NCBI GenBank assembly: GCA_024803745.1 | Contig: JANJXV010000025.1 | Span: 18,243,610-18,307,609, forward strand | Direction: 5' to 3' | Origin: Megascapheus bottae | Lineage: Eukaryota; Chordata; Mammalia; Rodentia; Geomyidae | Length of the DNA stretch: 64,000 nt | Program-made: the position numbers and the translations under genes | Shown: piece by piece, positions 22,583 through 33,090 of the stretch | How positions within the stretch are numbered: the first letter of the stretch is position 1 | Layout: every line of letters starts with the position of its first letter | The notes under the pieces: generated by a model | Seen by the model: only the letters and a program-made list of their open reading frames with translations | Told to the model about the DNA's origin: nothing | Databases searched by the model: none

Positions 22583-22620
22583 GGCAGGCATTCTACCACT
22601 AAGCCATGCCTCTAGCCCAG
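22583..22620 (-). mobile_element. ID-like head fragment
   Basis: GCATTCTACCACTAAGCCAT then GCCTCTAGCCC is the reverse complement of an ID 5' end. Confidence 0.5.
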
Positions 22621-22676
22621 TTTTTTCCTACTTATTTCTGGATAGAGTCTGACTTTCTGCCTAGGAGTATACATTC

Positions 22677-22883
22677 TTTTTTTTTTTTTTTTTTTGCCAG
22701 TTCTGGGGCTGGATGGAACTCAGAGCCCAGGCACTGTCCTTGAGCTTTTTTGCTCAAGGCTAGCACTCTACCACTTGAGTCACATCACCACTTCTGGCAT
22801 TTTCTGTTTCTGTGCTACTGAGGAATTGAAGGGCTTCATGCATGCTAGGCAAGCACTCTACCTCTAGGCCACATTTCCAGCCC
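22677..22883 (-). mobile_element. IDL-Geo SINE
   Basis: Full dimer with a T18 run (the tail). AGTATACATT and AAGTACATCA on the two sides may be a decayed TSD. Confidence 0.9.
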
Positions 22884-23063
22884 AAAGTACATCAATTTCA
22901 AGCTTTTCCTAATTGCTCAGATAACAGATACGTGTCACTATATCCAGCTTCCCTCCATTGAGATGACATCTTGAAGGTTCTTTTGCCCAGGCTGTCTTAG
23001 AACCATGAATCTCCCAGTACCAGCTACTAAATGCGCTACTGCGCTCAAGATATAGATTCAGGA

Positions 23064-23169
23064 GGGAGTCTTGTAGATTTTTCTGCCTGTCCTGGCCTTT
23101 AACTGAAATCCTCCTGTTCTCAGTCTCCAAAATAAGCTGAGATTACAGGTATGAGCCGCCAGCACCCAG
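23064..23169 (-). mobile_element. Old B1-like fragment
   Basis: AATAAGCTGAGATTACAGGT and ATGAGCCGCCAGCACCCAGC; strongly diverged elsewhere. Confidence 0.6.
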
Positions 23170-23204
23170 CTTTGTTTAGGGCTTAATGGTGTTCAAATGA
23201 AATT

Positions 23205-23295
23205 AAGCAGTCCCATTTTACAGACTAAGAACAAGAACCTGAGATTGAGAGAGGCAGCTTGCTGGGATCACACAGCTGGTATCTAAAACTGTTCA
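23205..23295 (+). mobile_element. MIR fragment
   Basis: TCCCATTTTACAGACTAAGA, GAGAGAGGCAGCTTGCTG, GATCACACAGCTGGTATC. Confidence 0.65.
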
Positions 23296-23359
23296 TATTT
23301 ATTCAGTGTCCTATTGAATTCCTTTTAATGTGCAGCTCATCTCATAAAGTCATGGGATA

Positions 23360-23549
23360 TGGGGCTGGGAGTGAGGCCTAGTGGTAGAGTGCTTGACTAG
23401 CATGCACGAAAACTAGGGTTCAATTCCTCGGTACCACATACACAGAAAAAGCCAGAAGCAACACTGTGGCTCAAGTGGCAGAATACTCGCCTTGAGTAAA
23501 AAATGTCTAAGGATAGTGCCCAGGCCTTGAATCCAAGTCCCATGACTGG
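23360..23549 (+). mobile_element. IDL-Geo SINE
   Basis: Head GGGGCTGGGAGTGAGGCCTA; the Geo arm ends in CATGACTGG and a G-rich tail instead of A. Confidence 0.9.
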
Positions 23550-23584
23550 GGGTGGGGGAGGAAGAAGGGGAGAGAGAGTGTCAT

Positions 23585-23670
23585 GGCATTGTTATTTTCA
23601 CTTTATACATGAGGAAATGGAGAATCAGATAGAATCAATGACTTCTCTAAGCTGACTCTATCCAGAACCT
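23585..23670 (+). mobile_element. MIR-like fragment
   Basis: TTATTTTCACTTTATACATG, AGGAAATGGAGAATCAGA, then GACTTCTCTAAGC. Confidence 0.45.
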
Positions 23671-23791
23671 TCTGATCTGTTCTGCTTCTGAGTATAGTTG
23701 GGATACATGGAGGATATTCCCCCATCTCCCAGTAGAAAGAGTAACTATTTTAAAAATCAAACAAAACTAAACAACAACAACAACAACAAAA

Positions 23792-24025
23792 AAGGCTGGG
23801 TGCCAGTGGCTCACAATCCTAGCTACTCAGAAGAGGCTGAGATCTGAGGATCAAGGTTCAAAGCCAGCCTTATCTCTGAGACTCTTATCTCTGATAAACT
23901 ACTCAGAAAAAGCCAAAGTGATGCTGTGGTACAAGTAGTAGAATACTACTAGCCTTAACAACAAAGAGCCTCAGAGATAGTATCTAAACCCTAACTTCAA
24001 GCCTCAGGATCAGTCAAAAATAAAC
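23792..24025 (+). mobile_element. B1-Geo dimeric SINE
   Basis: The head lacks CACCTGTA before ATCCTAGC; the Geo arm is diverged. Confidence 0.83.
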
Positions 24026-24051
24026 AACCATAATAAAATAATAACCTTTTA

Positions 24052-24138
24052 GGGGTTGGAGGCGTGGCTCAGGTGGTGGAGTGCCAGCCAATGAACCAAA
24101 AACATCAGTTACTAAATTTGCGTCCAAGTTCCAAAAAA
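24052..24138 (+). mobile_element. Solo Geo-like monomer
   Basis: GGGGTTGGAGGCGTGGCTCA, GGTGGTGGAGTGCCAGCC, AATGAACCAAAAACATCAG, then TCCAAGTTCC and an A-rich tail. The clearest solo copy. Confidence 0.65.
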
Positions 24139-24148
24139 AATTTAAAAA

Positions 24149-24164
24149 TATATATATATATATA
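24149..24164. repeat. (AT)8 microsatellite
   Basis: Lies in the A/T-rich tail of the solo monomer at 24052. Confidence 0.9.
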
Positions 24165-24839
24165 ATAAAAACCAGAAAGGATAATTATTATCCTGCCTAT
24201 TGGCTGGAAACCTGAAGCAGCAGGAAGCAGCCTTGGGAAAGCAGAGCTCAGCTGTGGCAGCATAAGTATCCCCCTGTGTCCTGGCAGGGTAGACAATGGC
24301 AGAGGACTGGGCAAGCGGAAGCATGGAGGACAGTCCCACTGCCGCCCTCATCCCCCATACACACTCCACAGCACCTCAGCTGCGGTCTCAGGAATTAATT
24401 TTCTTATTGGCTCTGTTTCCCCCAGAAGGCTGTCTGGTTGACCTGGGCCAGATGGCCTGGCCAAGCCATAAAAGCCCATCTGCTTTGCCTGGAAAAATGG
24501 TTGGTCCAATGGCAAGCCAGCTGCGCATGCATGGGGGCCAACACAGGTTCTCTGAAGTCTAGACGTTCAAAGGACCTTCATCCAGTAGGAGGTCAGGCAC
24601 CATCAGTGGTGCTCAGGGACCCAGGTCTTAGAGAATCCTGTGTGAGATGGATGGAGGGCTCTGGGGGAACCCCCATTAATAAACACATTGGAGATGAACC
24701 CCAGAGGCACAGATAGGACCTCCAAACCTATTCATCAGAGTGCCTGGGCCCCAGAATACAAAAGCACAGGCCAACTTTGAAACCTCTCAATTTACTAACA
24801 TAACTTATGATGTGTCCCCTCCCCCCCTCTCTTTCTCTT
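24165..24839. other. Unique intronic sequence
   Basis: No exon or repeat recognised. Confidence 0.55.
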
Positions 24840-25054
24840 CTCTGTGTCAATATTGGGGCTGGCCTGGGCACTGTCCCTTAACTTTTGTGCTTAAGGCTAC
24901 CATTTCAGCCACAGCTCCATTTCCACCTTTTTGCTTTTTTGGAGATAAAAAGAGTCTCGAGGACTTCCCTGCCTTGGCTGGCTTTGAACAGCAATCCTCA
25001 GATCTCATTCTCCTGAATAGTCAGAATTACAGGTGTGAGCCACTGGCATCTGGC
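24840..25054 (-). mobile_element. B1-Geo dimeric SINE
   Basis: The Geo 3' end lacks the TTGAACTCAGGG segment; head end CAGAATTACAGGTGTGAGCC. Confidence 0.83.
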
Positions 25055-25109
25055 TTAAAATATGTATTTAACTCCCAGAAGCCTCCATGTCCCCACATGC
25101 AGATCTATG

Positions 25110-25240
25110 ATAAATACTAGTGACTCATATGGCTATCACAAGGATTAAAACACCTCTCCAAGTGGTGGGAAGACCAAAAATGCCCATCAAGTGCTTACCC
25201 AGCATACAGTAGGTATCTAATAGATGCTTGCCATTGTGAC
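25110..25240 (-). mobile_element. MIR fragment
   Basis: CACAAGGATTAAAACACC, TCAAGTGCTTACCCAGCATA, then CAGTAGGTATCTAATAGATG is the antisense MIR order. Confidence 0.65.
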
Positions 25241-25795
25241 TCCATGTAGGGAAGGAAGGAAAGAGGGGGGGAAAGGAAGGAGGGAGGGAAGAGCAAGCAA
25301 GATCAGTGTGCAGAATGGACTCCGCATCTTAGCTAAGCATTGTGGGGTAGCAATCTCCATTTCTGGTAAGGACAATGGGTACCTAGAAAAAGCAGCAGCC
25401 CATCAACAGGGTATGGCGGGGTCCTAAGGGTGGATGGCCCTATTTCCACAGGGTTCCCTGGGTTGAGTGAGTCTGCCAACCAGACGTTGTAGCAACTCCA
25501 AGTCTATGACCTGGAGCCTGTGCCCCGATTTCATTCATGGCTGGCTGGGTCAACACTGCTCCATTTGCTAACGTGCTAACAAGGGGCCAATGAACCTTGT
25601 AGAGCCAGGTTTTACCACCCGGGGAAGGGTGCTGTGCTGGGTTTTATGGTGTCAAGGAATAATTAACAAAGAGCCCACCACAGTGGTGCCAGTCCAGCTG
25701 GGAAATCTGCCCTACGGGGTCTCTGAAACTGGGAGTGAATGGCAAAAGCTAGATCCCTCCATGCATAGAGGAATTCCTTTAGAAGAGCCAAGCAG
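25241..25795. other. Unique intronic sequence
   Basis: Begins with a GGAAGG/GGGAGGG purine stretch (25250-25292). No exon recognised. Confidence 0.55.
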
Positions 25796-25977
25796 GGCCA
25801 AGAGTGTGCCTTAGTGGTAATGCTTAAATTAGCATGCACAAAGTCCTGGGTTCGATTCCTTGGTACCACATACCCAGAAAAAAGCTGGTAAGTGGTGCTG
25901 TGGCTTAAGTGGTAACGCACTAGCCTTTGAAAACTCAAGATCAGTGCCCAGGCCCTGAGTTCAAGTCCCAGGAGCCT
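25796..25977 (+). mobile_element. IDL-Geo SINE
   Basis: Head AAGAGTGTGCCTTAGTGGTA, B box GGGTTCGATTCC; the Geo arm ends GTCCCAGGAGCC with no A tail left. Confidence 0.87.
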
Positions 25978-26135
25978 GAGGACTCCAAATCTTAGTTTTA
26001 TCTCTTTATTCTTGGTCTTCTAGCTAAACTACAACCACTGCTGAGGGCCCCAGCCCCCAGAATGATTTTGATAGCCCTCAATATTTTATATCCTATAGTT
26101 AGTCAGGTTGGACAAATTTGGATTTGAAGTTGGGT

Positions 26136-26385
26136 TAAATTGGAAGCCAGTGGTTCATGCGTTTAATCCTAGCTACTCAGGAGGCTGAGATCTGGGCATC
26201 AAGGTTAAGGATCAAAACTGAAAGCCAGCCAGGAAAGCAAAGAGTCCATGAAACTCTTATCTCCAATTAACCAAAAAGCCAGAATAGAGCTGGGAGTAAA
26301 GTGGTAGTTACTAGCCTAAAATACAAAACCTCAGGGACAGCACTGAAGCCCTGAGTGTAAGCCCAGAGTCCAGCATCAAAAAACT
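26136..26385 (+). mobile_element. B1-Geo dimeric SINE
   Basis: Head with the local duplication AAGGTTAAGGATCAAAACTG; Geo arm diverged. Confidence 0.83.
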
Positions 26386-26390
26386 GAATT

Positions 26391-26631
26391 AAGCTGGGTG
26401 AGGTGGCTCACAAATGTAATCCTAGCTACTCAGGAGGCTGAGATCTGAGGATCAAGATTCAAAGCCAGCCAGGGCAAAAAAGGACCTGAGACTCTTATCT
26501 CCAATTAATTTCTAGAAAATAGGAAGTAGGGTTTGGCTAAAGGGTAGGGTGGAAGTCTTGAGCTGAAGAGCTCAGGGATAGTGCCCAGGCCGAGTTCAAG
26601 CCCCAGGACCCACTAAAAAAAAAAAAAAAAT
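26391..26631 (+). mobile_element. B1-Geo dimeric SINE
   Basis: Head AAGCTGGGTGAGGTGGCTCA; shares GGACCTGAGACTC and AATTAATTTCTAGAAAA-type features with 55224, a possible subfamily. Tail A16. Confidence 0.9.
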
Positions 26632-27289
26632 TAAAGTCACTAGAGACCACAGCAGTACAGGAGTCCAGGCCACCTCCCCCAGAGCCAGTCCTGACTGCCT
26701 GAGGTATTTTCTCTGCCACAGGGTCGGCCACTCACCCTCTTGGGTGTGATATATGACTACAGGACTGCTTCATTCTCCTCCCTCCTCTCTTATCCCTCTT
26801 ACCCTCCCCCCCATCATGGCTTCCCTTAATTTTATTCATTTGATTTATTAGCATCTAAGTAGCAGAGTCGTCTTGACCAGCATGGCCAATCAATTCCAGG
26901 GTTTGACGGGGTTTTTTTCCCTGTTTTATTCTGATTGGGTCTCTGGTCACTGTCTTTCTGCGCACCAAAAAAATCAATACTTTCACCTTGTGCTTCAAAG
27001 TCAGACCAGCCGCAAGGACCCAGCCATTCTTCCTCCCATCGGACATAGTGCCACAGCTAGAATGCAGGAATTTTTCTGCTCCTGTGGCCTCAACTACCCC
27101 TTCCTCAGTCACTGCCCAGTCCTTAAGCAGAGCAGAAGCCGCAGGACTTTTCCTTGCATCAGGCCTCAGCCTAGCCGCCTGCCATGTTAATGTTAATCCA
27201 AGAAGTGAGAGACAGGCGTCCCAGCCTCAGAGAGCATCGCTGGGACCCAAGTCCTCAGCCTCTACCCGCCGCTCCTCCTTTGACTAAGA
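26632..27289. other. Unique intronic sequence upstream of exon 2 region
   Basis: Pyrimidine-rich at 26770-26810, then unique. No further exon recognised. Confidence 0.5.
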
Positions 27290-27345
27290 GCAAGGATGAA
27301 GCTTCTCTGAGCCTCTACTTCTTTATCTGTAAAATGGGCAGGAAG
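27290..27345 (-). mobile_element. MIR fragment
   Basis: TCTCTGAGCCTCTACTTCTT then TATCTGTAAAATGGGCAGG. Confidence 0.6.
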
Positions 27346-27570
27346 CAGCCAGGCATCGGTGGCTCAGATCTGTAATCTTAGTTCCTTAGGAAGCTGAGAT
27401 CTGAAAATCATGGTTGGACTCCAAGCAGAAGAAAGTCTGTGCTACCCTTACCTCCAATTAACCAACAAAAAGGTAGAAACAACTGTGGCTCCAGTGGTAG
27501 AACACCAGCCTTGAGTGAAAATGCTAAGGGGGCAGCTCGGGCCCTTAGTTACCAGCACAATCACAGGCAC
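27346..27570 (+). mobile_element. B1-Geo dimeric SINE
   Basis: Diverged copy ending about 210 bases from the exon 1 donor. Confidence 0.8.
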
Positions 27571-27780
27571 AGGCAAAGACAGCATAGTGTCAAGGTCAAG
27601 TTCAGTGAGTAAGTACCATGCTAGATCACAGCCGAACGCTCTCAGCCTGGCCCTGTCCTTTAGCATCTGAGCTGTCCCCCAGCCAGACTACAGGCTGTCT
27701 ATCCACACTCTGTTTCTGTCCCCAAAGGGCCATACCCCAACAAGCTCCCTAGGGATTCTTAGCTTGAGCCCCACAGCTTA

Positions 27781-27918
<138 letters not shown>

Positions 27919-28092
27919 TCAGACCCACACTGGTGTCCAGCAGCTATGGAGTGCTAAGGCCAGTCCCGGGGTAAGTTGAGGCAGGCTCACTAAGCACATA
28001 AAGTTTCCCCATCCCTGAGGTGTAATACACATTTGGGCTTTTACATCTTCTGGCTTACCAGTCTAACTGCTCAGGAGAAAGCTTGGGTAGAG

Positions 28093-28318
28093 GGCTGGGA
28101 ATGTGGCTTAGTGGTAGAGTGCTTGCCTAACATGCATGAAGCCCTGGGTTCAATTCTTCAGTATCACATACACGGATAAAGCTGAAAATAGCACTGTGGC
28201 TCAAGTGGTAGAATGCCAGCCTTAAGCAAAAGAAACTCAAGGACAGTGCCCAGTCTCTGAGTTCAAGCCCCAGGACTGGCAAATAAAAAAATAAAATTAA
28301 AAAAATAAAAAATAAAGG
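28093..28318 (+). mobile_element. IDL-Geo SINE
   Basis: Head GGGCTGGGAATGTGGCTTAG; long AAATAAAA-type tail. Confidence 0.92.
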
Positions 28319-28483
28319 ATTCCAGGCCAGGAGTTTCCAAGACATTTTGACTTCGAAATCTACCATAAATTATTCAGCTTCTCCCTACAAAAAAAAAAAA
28401 TGTCCACATGCACAAATCTGGCTGTAGTTTCAAATAGCCTGAGCCTATTTTTCTTTTTCTTTTCCTTCCTTCCTTTCTTTTCT

Positions 28484-28676
28484 TTTTTTTTTTTTTGTGA
28501 GCCTTTGTGCCCAGAAGTTTAGTACTCTACCATTTGAGCCACAGCTCACCTTCTAGATTTTTGCTAACTGGAAATCAGAGTCTCTGAGACTTTCCTGTCT
28601 AGGCTGGCTCTAACCTTGATCTTCAGATCCTTCTGAGTGGCAAGGATTATAGGCGAGAGCCACCAGCACCAGCTCT
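28484..28676 (-). mobile_element. B1-Geo SINE, Geo 3' end missing
   Basis: T14 run, then a Geo remnant GTACTCTACCATTTGAGCCA and a full head. Confidence 0.8.
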
Positions 28677-29145
28677 GAGCTTACCCTTCATCCAGAAACC
28701 CTGTGTTTGGCTATCTAACACACAGAACCCTCCCCTGTTCAGCTTTGACAAGCCTGGCCATCTACTTCCTCTCCTGCTCCCTCTTGCCACAGAGGAGTAG
28801 AAGGAATGTGGGTGGCTTCCAGGCAGCGCTGGTAGACTGGCCCCTGCCTCTGCTGCCTCCTGTGAGATATTAACCACCTACACTCTGAATGAGGAGACCA
28901 TGTACCATCCCCACAATGGCATGAGAGGTTGAGACAGGCTGGAAGGGGCTCCTCCTCCGGACTGGTGCAATGCCTTGAATGCTGGCATGTGGCAGAAGTT
29001 CAGTGTGCACATACTCATGTCAACCCTATTCCTTAAATGGGGGGTCGCTGACATAGCTCTCCTTGGAGAAGACAGAGGCTCATTCTGGTGGCACTAACTA
29101 AGGGCTCTAGGATTCTGTGGCCCCAGCTCAGATAACAAATTCTAA
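28677..29145. other. Unique intronic sequence
   Basis: No exon or repeat recognised. Confidence 0.55.
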
Positions 29146-29337
29146 GCTAGGAGCCAGCTGCTCACACCTGTCATCCTAGCTACTCAGGAGGTGGAGATCT
29201 GAGGATCACAGTTCAAAGCCAGCCTGAGTACAAAAAGTCTGTGAGACTCTTAGCTCCAATTAACCACTAGAAAACCAGAAATGACACTGTAGCTCAAAGT
29301 GTTAGAGGTCCAGCCTTGAGGAAAAGAGCTCAAGGGC
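29146..29337 (+). mobile_element. B1-Geo SINE, Geo 3' end replaced by a repeat
   Basis: Runs to GAGCTCAAGGGCAGG, where CAGTGCCCAGG would be expected, then becomes a GA repeat. Confidence 0.87.
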
Positions 29338-29339
29338 AG

Positions 29340-29397
<58 letters not shown>

Positions 29398-29451
29398 CAG
29401 AGAGAGACCGAGAGACAGAGAGAGACAGAGACAGAGAGACAGAGATAGAGG
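29338..29451. repeat. (GA)n / (ACAG)n compound microsatellite
   Basis: GA run, seven GACA units, then mixed GAGACA. It begins within the Geo arm of the SINE at 29146. Confidence 0.96.
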
Positions 29452-29464
29452 GATTTGAAAAAGA

Positions 29465-29627
29465 AATTATGGGCTCATCTCCTGTAATTCTAGTTACTCA
29501 GAAGACTGAGACCTGGCCAGAGAAAAAACACAGAAAGACTCCCTTTCAAATAATCAACCAAATGCTGAAATGGAGACATGGTTCAAATGGCAGAGCAACA
29601 TCACCTGTGAGTAAGAAGTCCTGTGAG
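29465..29627 (+). mobile_element. Degraded B1-Geo SINE fragment
   Basis: CTCCTGTAATTCTAGTTACT, CAGAAGACTGAGACCTG, then GGTTCAAATGGCAGAGCA; cut by the next insertion. Confidence 0.65.
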
Positions 29628-29827
29628 GGGCCGGGAGTTTGGCCTAGTGGAAGAGTGCTTGCCTAGCATGCATGAAGACCTGGGTTCAATTCCTCAGTAC
29701 CACATACATAGAAAAAAGCCAGAAGTGGTGCTGAGGCTCACGTGGTAGAGCTCTAGCCTTGAGAAAGTCCAAGGACAGTGCTCAGGCCCTGAGCTCAAGC
29801 CCAGGATTGGCAAAAAAAAAAAAAAAA
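29628..29827 (+). mobile_element. IDL-Geo SINE with TSD
   Basis: Young-type copy (GGCCGGGAGTTTGGCC head, GAGGCTCACGTGG Geo) between 12-bp repeats AAGTCCTGTGAG at 29616-29627 and 29828-29839. Confidence 0.95.
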
Positions 29828-29839
29828 AAGTCCTGTGAG

Positions 29840-30068
29840 AAGCCAGGGAATGGTAGTTCATGCCTGTAATTCTAGCTATTCAGGAGGCTGAGATCTAAGG
29901 ATCATAGTTTGAAGCCATCTCAGGTAGGAAAGTCAGTGACACACTTATCTGCAATTATCCACCAAAAAGCCAGAAGTAGAGCTGTGACTCAAGTGGTAGA
30001 GTGCCAGCTTTGAGTGAAAAGGCTAAGGGACAGCACCTAGATCCTGAGTTCAAACCCCAGTAGTAGTA
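29840..30068 (+). mobile_element. B1-Geo dimeric SINE
   Basis: Head AAGCCAGGGAATGGTAGTTC; 3' end AAACCCCAGTAGTAGTAG. Confidence 0.88.
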
Positions 30069-30071
30069 GTT

Positions 30072-30102
30072 TGCACACATGCGCGCGCACACACACACAC
30101 AA
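30072..30102. repeat. (CA)n microsatellite
   Basis: GCACACATGCGCGCG then CA10; follows the SINE ending at 30068. Confidence 0.92.
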
Positions 30103-30189
30103 ATCCAAGCATCCCCTTCTGCTAGGCTGCTGACCTTAGGTATGGGAGATGGACAAGGGAACCAAGATCCCTAAGCCATTTACAGAATG

Positions 30190-30670
30190 AATGAATGCAC
30201 AGCATAACTTGCCTCAATAGCACTGATTTTCCCTATGTACCTAGATGCTATTATGATTTATTTAAAAGCTTTACTAAAGTCAGAATGGCTTTTCCCCTTA
30301 GCAATGAACTAAACAGCACAATTACTCTAAGGGGGGGCGGGAAGAATGTGGTTCAGGGATGTTATAGATAATATTCAGACATGGGAAAGAAATCCCACGT
30401 ACAAGCACAGATACACACATGCACATACACAAATGCCTAGAGCCTAGCCACGTGGCACCAGTTTAATGGAAAGGTTAAATTGCTCTCCTCCCCACCCCAG
30501 TAATTTCCTTGTTAAACTCTTTCTTAAGCTTTTCTGAGACAAATTGTCCCAAATTTTGTAATAACCATAGGGGGCCAAACTAATGATTAATGAGGTTTTA
30601 CTTGCTATTAGAGATCTGGAAATTAGCTAGCTAAAATGCAGACTTTGCCCTATTTCAAATGCATTCTACA
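30190..30670. promoter_or_regulatory. Candidate conserved noncoding element
   Basis: Mostly repeat-free and AT-rich with homeodomain-like words (ACTAATGATTAATGAGG, GATTTATTTAAAAGC) and TTTGTAATAACC. A short CA-rich piece at 30400-30435 breaks it. Inferred. Confidence 0.3.
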
Positions 30671-30691
30671 GTCCATGGAGAAAGAAGATTT

Positions 30692-30905
30692 GACAGGCTG
30701 GTGGCTCACATCTGGCTACTCAGGAGGCTGAGACCTGAGGATCAAGGTTCAAAGCCAACCCTGGCAAGAAAGTCTATGAGACTTCTTTTTCCAATGAAGT
30801 ACCCCCAAATCTAAAAGTGTGGCTGTGGCTCAAGTGGTAGAATGCTAATTTTAGAGGGGAAAAAAAGCTCAAGGACAAACACCAGGCCCTGAGTTCAAGC
30901 CCCAG
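30692..30905 (+). mobile_element. B1-Geo dimeric SINE
   Basis: The head lacks CCTGTAATCCTA; 3' end TTCAAGCCCCAGGCATA. Confidence 0.83.
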
Positions 30906-31176
30906 GCATATCCAATATACATAGCCCAGGAAGAATAGGTCACTCTTGGAATCCCAGCCCTGCCTGGATCCACTCCGCCTCAGACCTCAGTTACTCTTTA
31001 CCACTCAAGTCCCTAGAGCAATCACGCTGCTCCATTCTCCTCTGGGAGAATCCACAAAATTAGAAGGAGCATGCCCACCACAGGGCATGGAGTTTAGGGA
31101 GAGTCAGCAAGGTACCCACATTTCCAAGGAGAGGTTCAAGTTCAGGTTGCTCAAGCATCATACATACAACAAGACA

Positions 31177-31299
31177 CAGGGCACAGCACCGGGGTTCACA
31201 CCTATAATCCAGGCGATTCATGATCTGAGATCATGATTCCAAGCCAGACCAGTTAGTAAAGTCCATGAGTCTCTGATCTCCAATTAACCACCCAAAAAG
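31177..31299 (+). mobile_element. B1-like head with spacer (Geo arm missing)
   Basis: Ends at AATTAACCACCCAAAAAG, exactly where an opposite-strand SINE begins. Confidence 0.72.
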
Positions 31300-31490
31300 T
31301 CGGTACTGGGGTTTGAACTCAGGTTCTGGGAGGCTCTCCCTTAATTTGTTTTTTTTTTTCTCTCAAGGCTGATACTCTCTCACTTAAACCATACCTCCAC
31401 CTCCAGCTTTTCTGTCCAAATTGGCTTTGAACCTCAAACCTCAGTTTTCAGACCTCTAAATTGCTAGGATTCACAGGCATGTACCCAGAA
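31300..31490 (-). mobile_element. B1-Geo dimeric SINE
   Basis: TACTGGGGTTTGAACTCAGG through GCTAGGATTCACAGGCATG; spacer deleted. Confidence 0.8.
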
Positions 31491-31947
31491 ACCCCACTTT
31501 TGTACCAACCAAGCTGGGCTCCATTCCTGCACCACTGCCTGCCCATTTGTCCTAAGGTCTGAGCATCCAAATATCTACTTTATCTTTCTGAAATGTCGAC
31601 CCCAAGGTGGGGGTCGAGTCCCAGACTGCCCTTTCAGAAACTGATCTTGGAAAAGGTAGAAAAAAAAAATGATTTCAGCTTGTCTGAGATACTTCACTGG
31701 GGAAGACAGAAGAGCCATCAGAAAGGAGGTGTCAACCACCTTAGGATGACAATGGCTCTCTACCCCCATTCACTTCAATGGGACTTCCCAGATGGATTCC
31801 AAAGATGGATTCCAAAGACATAGGCTTATGAGATGATGGAGGAAAAAAAATCAATCCTGCCACATGATTATTAGGCTGACTTTATCTGGACTGACAGAGG
31901 TTAACATCTCAGGTGCCCTCTGATTCAGAGCATTAATAATGAATGGA
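31491..31947. other. Unique intronic sequence
   Basis: Holds a perfect 8-bp inverted repeat (31596-31603 and 31610-31617). No exon recognised. Confidence 0.55.
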
Positions 31948-32158
31948 GGCACGGTGCTGGTGGCTCATGCCTATGATCCTGACATGATCTGAGGACTACA
32001 GTTTGAAGCTAGCCCAGGCAGGAAAGTCTGTGAGACTCTGATCTCCCAATGAACTATTAAAAATAGTGAGGGCAAAACTCTGACTCAAGAGGTAGAGCAC
32101 TAGCCTTGAGCACAAACAGCTCAGGGATAGGGCCTGGGACAGGCCCAAAACAATAACA
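31948..32158 (+). mobile_element. B1-Geo dimeric SINE
   Basis: The head lacks the AGCTACTCAGGAGGCTG segment. Confidence 0.82.
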
Positions 32159-32312
32159 ATTAACTGAGAACATGCCCTCAAATCATTTGATAGGAAGAGA
32201 ATATATAAATAAGCCCACTATTTCTTCTTCCTCTTGTCCCTGCATATTAAGGAACGGAAAAAGGAAGCAGAGAGTAATTGGAGGCAGGGTTGAATGGGAG
32301 AGGAGGAGGCCA

Positions 32313-32320
32313 GACACACA

Positions 32321-32375
<55 letters not shown>
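32313..32375. repeat. (AC)n microsatellite
   Basis: About 30 AC units with one AAAC near the start. Confidence 0.97.
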
Positions 32376-32376
<1 letters not shown>

Positions 32377-32537
32377 ATGCCTGGCCTCAGGGCATAGTCC
32401 AAACACATGCTGTGGTCTGAACTAATCAGAGGCACACTCCTGAGGCACCTCTTGTAGGCCCTGCCATGCTGTGAGGATGCAGAAAAATACCACACTTTGG
32501 CTGTCATCCAGACAGGAAACTAAAAATAGCCAGTAGA

Positions 32538-32647
32538 GCTGAGTGCAGTAATGAAAGCTGTAATCCTAGGTACTTTGGAGGCAGTGATTGGAGGAATCAT
32601 AGTTCAAGGCTAGCATGGGAATAAAAGTTCCATAAGAAGGGCCAGCG
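32538..32647 (+). mobile_element. B1-like head fragment
   Basis: GCTGTAATCCTAGGTACTTT, GGAGGAATCATAGTTCAAGG; cut by the IDL-Geo insertion. Confidence 0.68.
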
Positions 32648-32838
32648 GGGCCGGGAGTTTGGCCTAGTGGTAGAGTGCTTGCCTAGCATGAACGAAGACC
32701 TGGGTTCAATTCCTCGGTACCACATACATAGAAAAAAGTCAGAAATGGTGCTGAGGCTCAAGTGGTAGAGCTCTAACCTTGAGAAAGTCCAAGGACAGTG
32801 CTCAGGCCCTGAGCTCAAGCCCATGACTGGCAAAAAAA
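32648..32838 (+). mobile_element. IDL-Geo SINE with probable TSD
   Basis: Young-type head GGGGCCGGGAGTTTGGCCTA. AAGTTCCATAAGAAGGGC upstream and AAGTTCCTAAGAGCAGGGC downstream look like a decayed TSD. Confidence 0.93.
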
Positions 32839-32856
32839 AAAGTTCCTAAGAGCAGG

Positions 32857-33090
32857 GCACCAGTACCTCATGCCTGTAATCCTAGCTACTTTCAAGACTA
32901 AGATCTGAAGATTGTAATTCAAAGCCAACCCGGACAGGAAAGTCTATGAGATGCATATCTGCAATTAACCACCAAGAAATGGAAAAAGGAAAGAAAGAAA
33001 TGGATTTGTAGTTCAAGTAGTAGAGCATTAGCCTGAAGAGAAAAAAAAAAAAAAAAGGACGGCACCCTGACCAAGCTCAAGCTCCAACAC
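32857..33090 (+). mobile_element. B1-Geo dimeric SINE
   Basis: GGGCACCAGTACCTCATGCC; AAAGGAAAGAAAG expansion in the spacer and A16 in the Geo arm. Confidence 0.83.
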
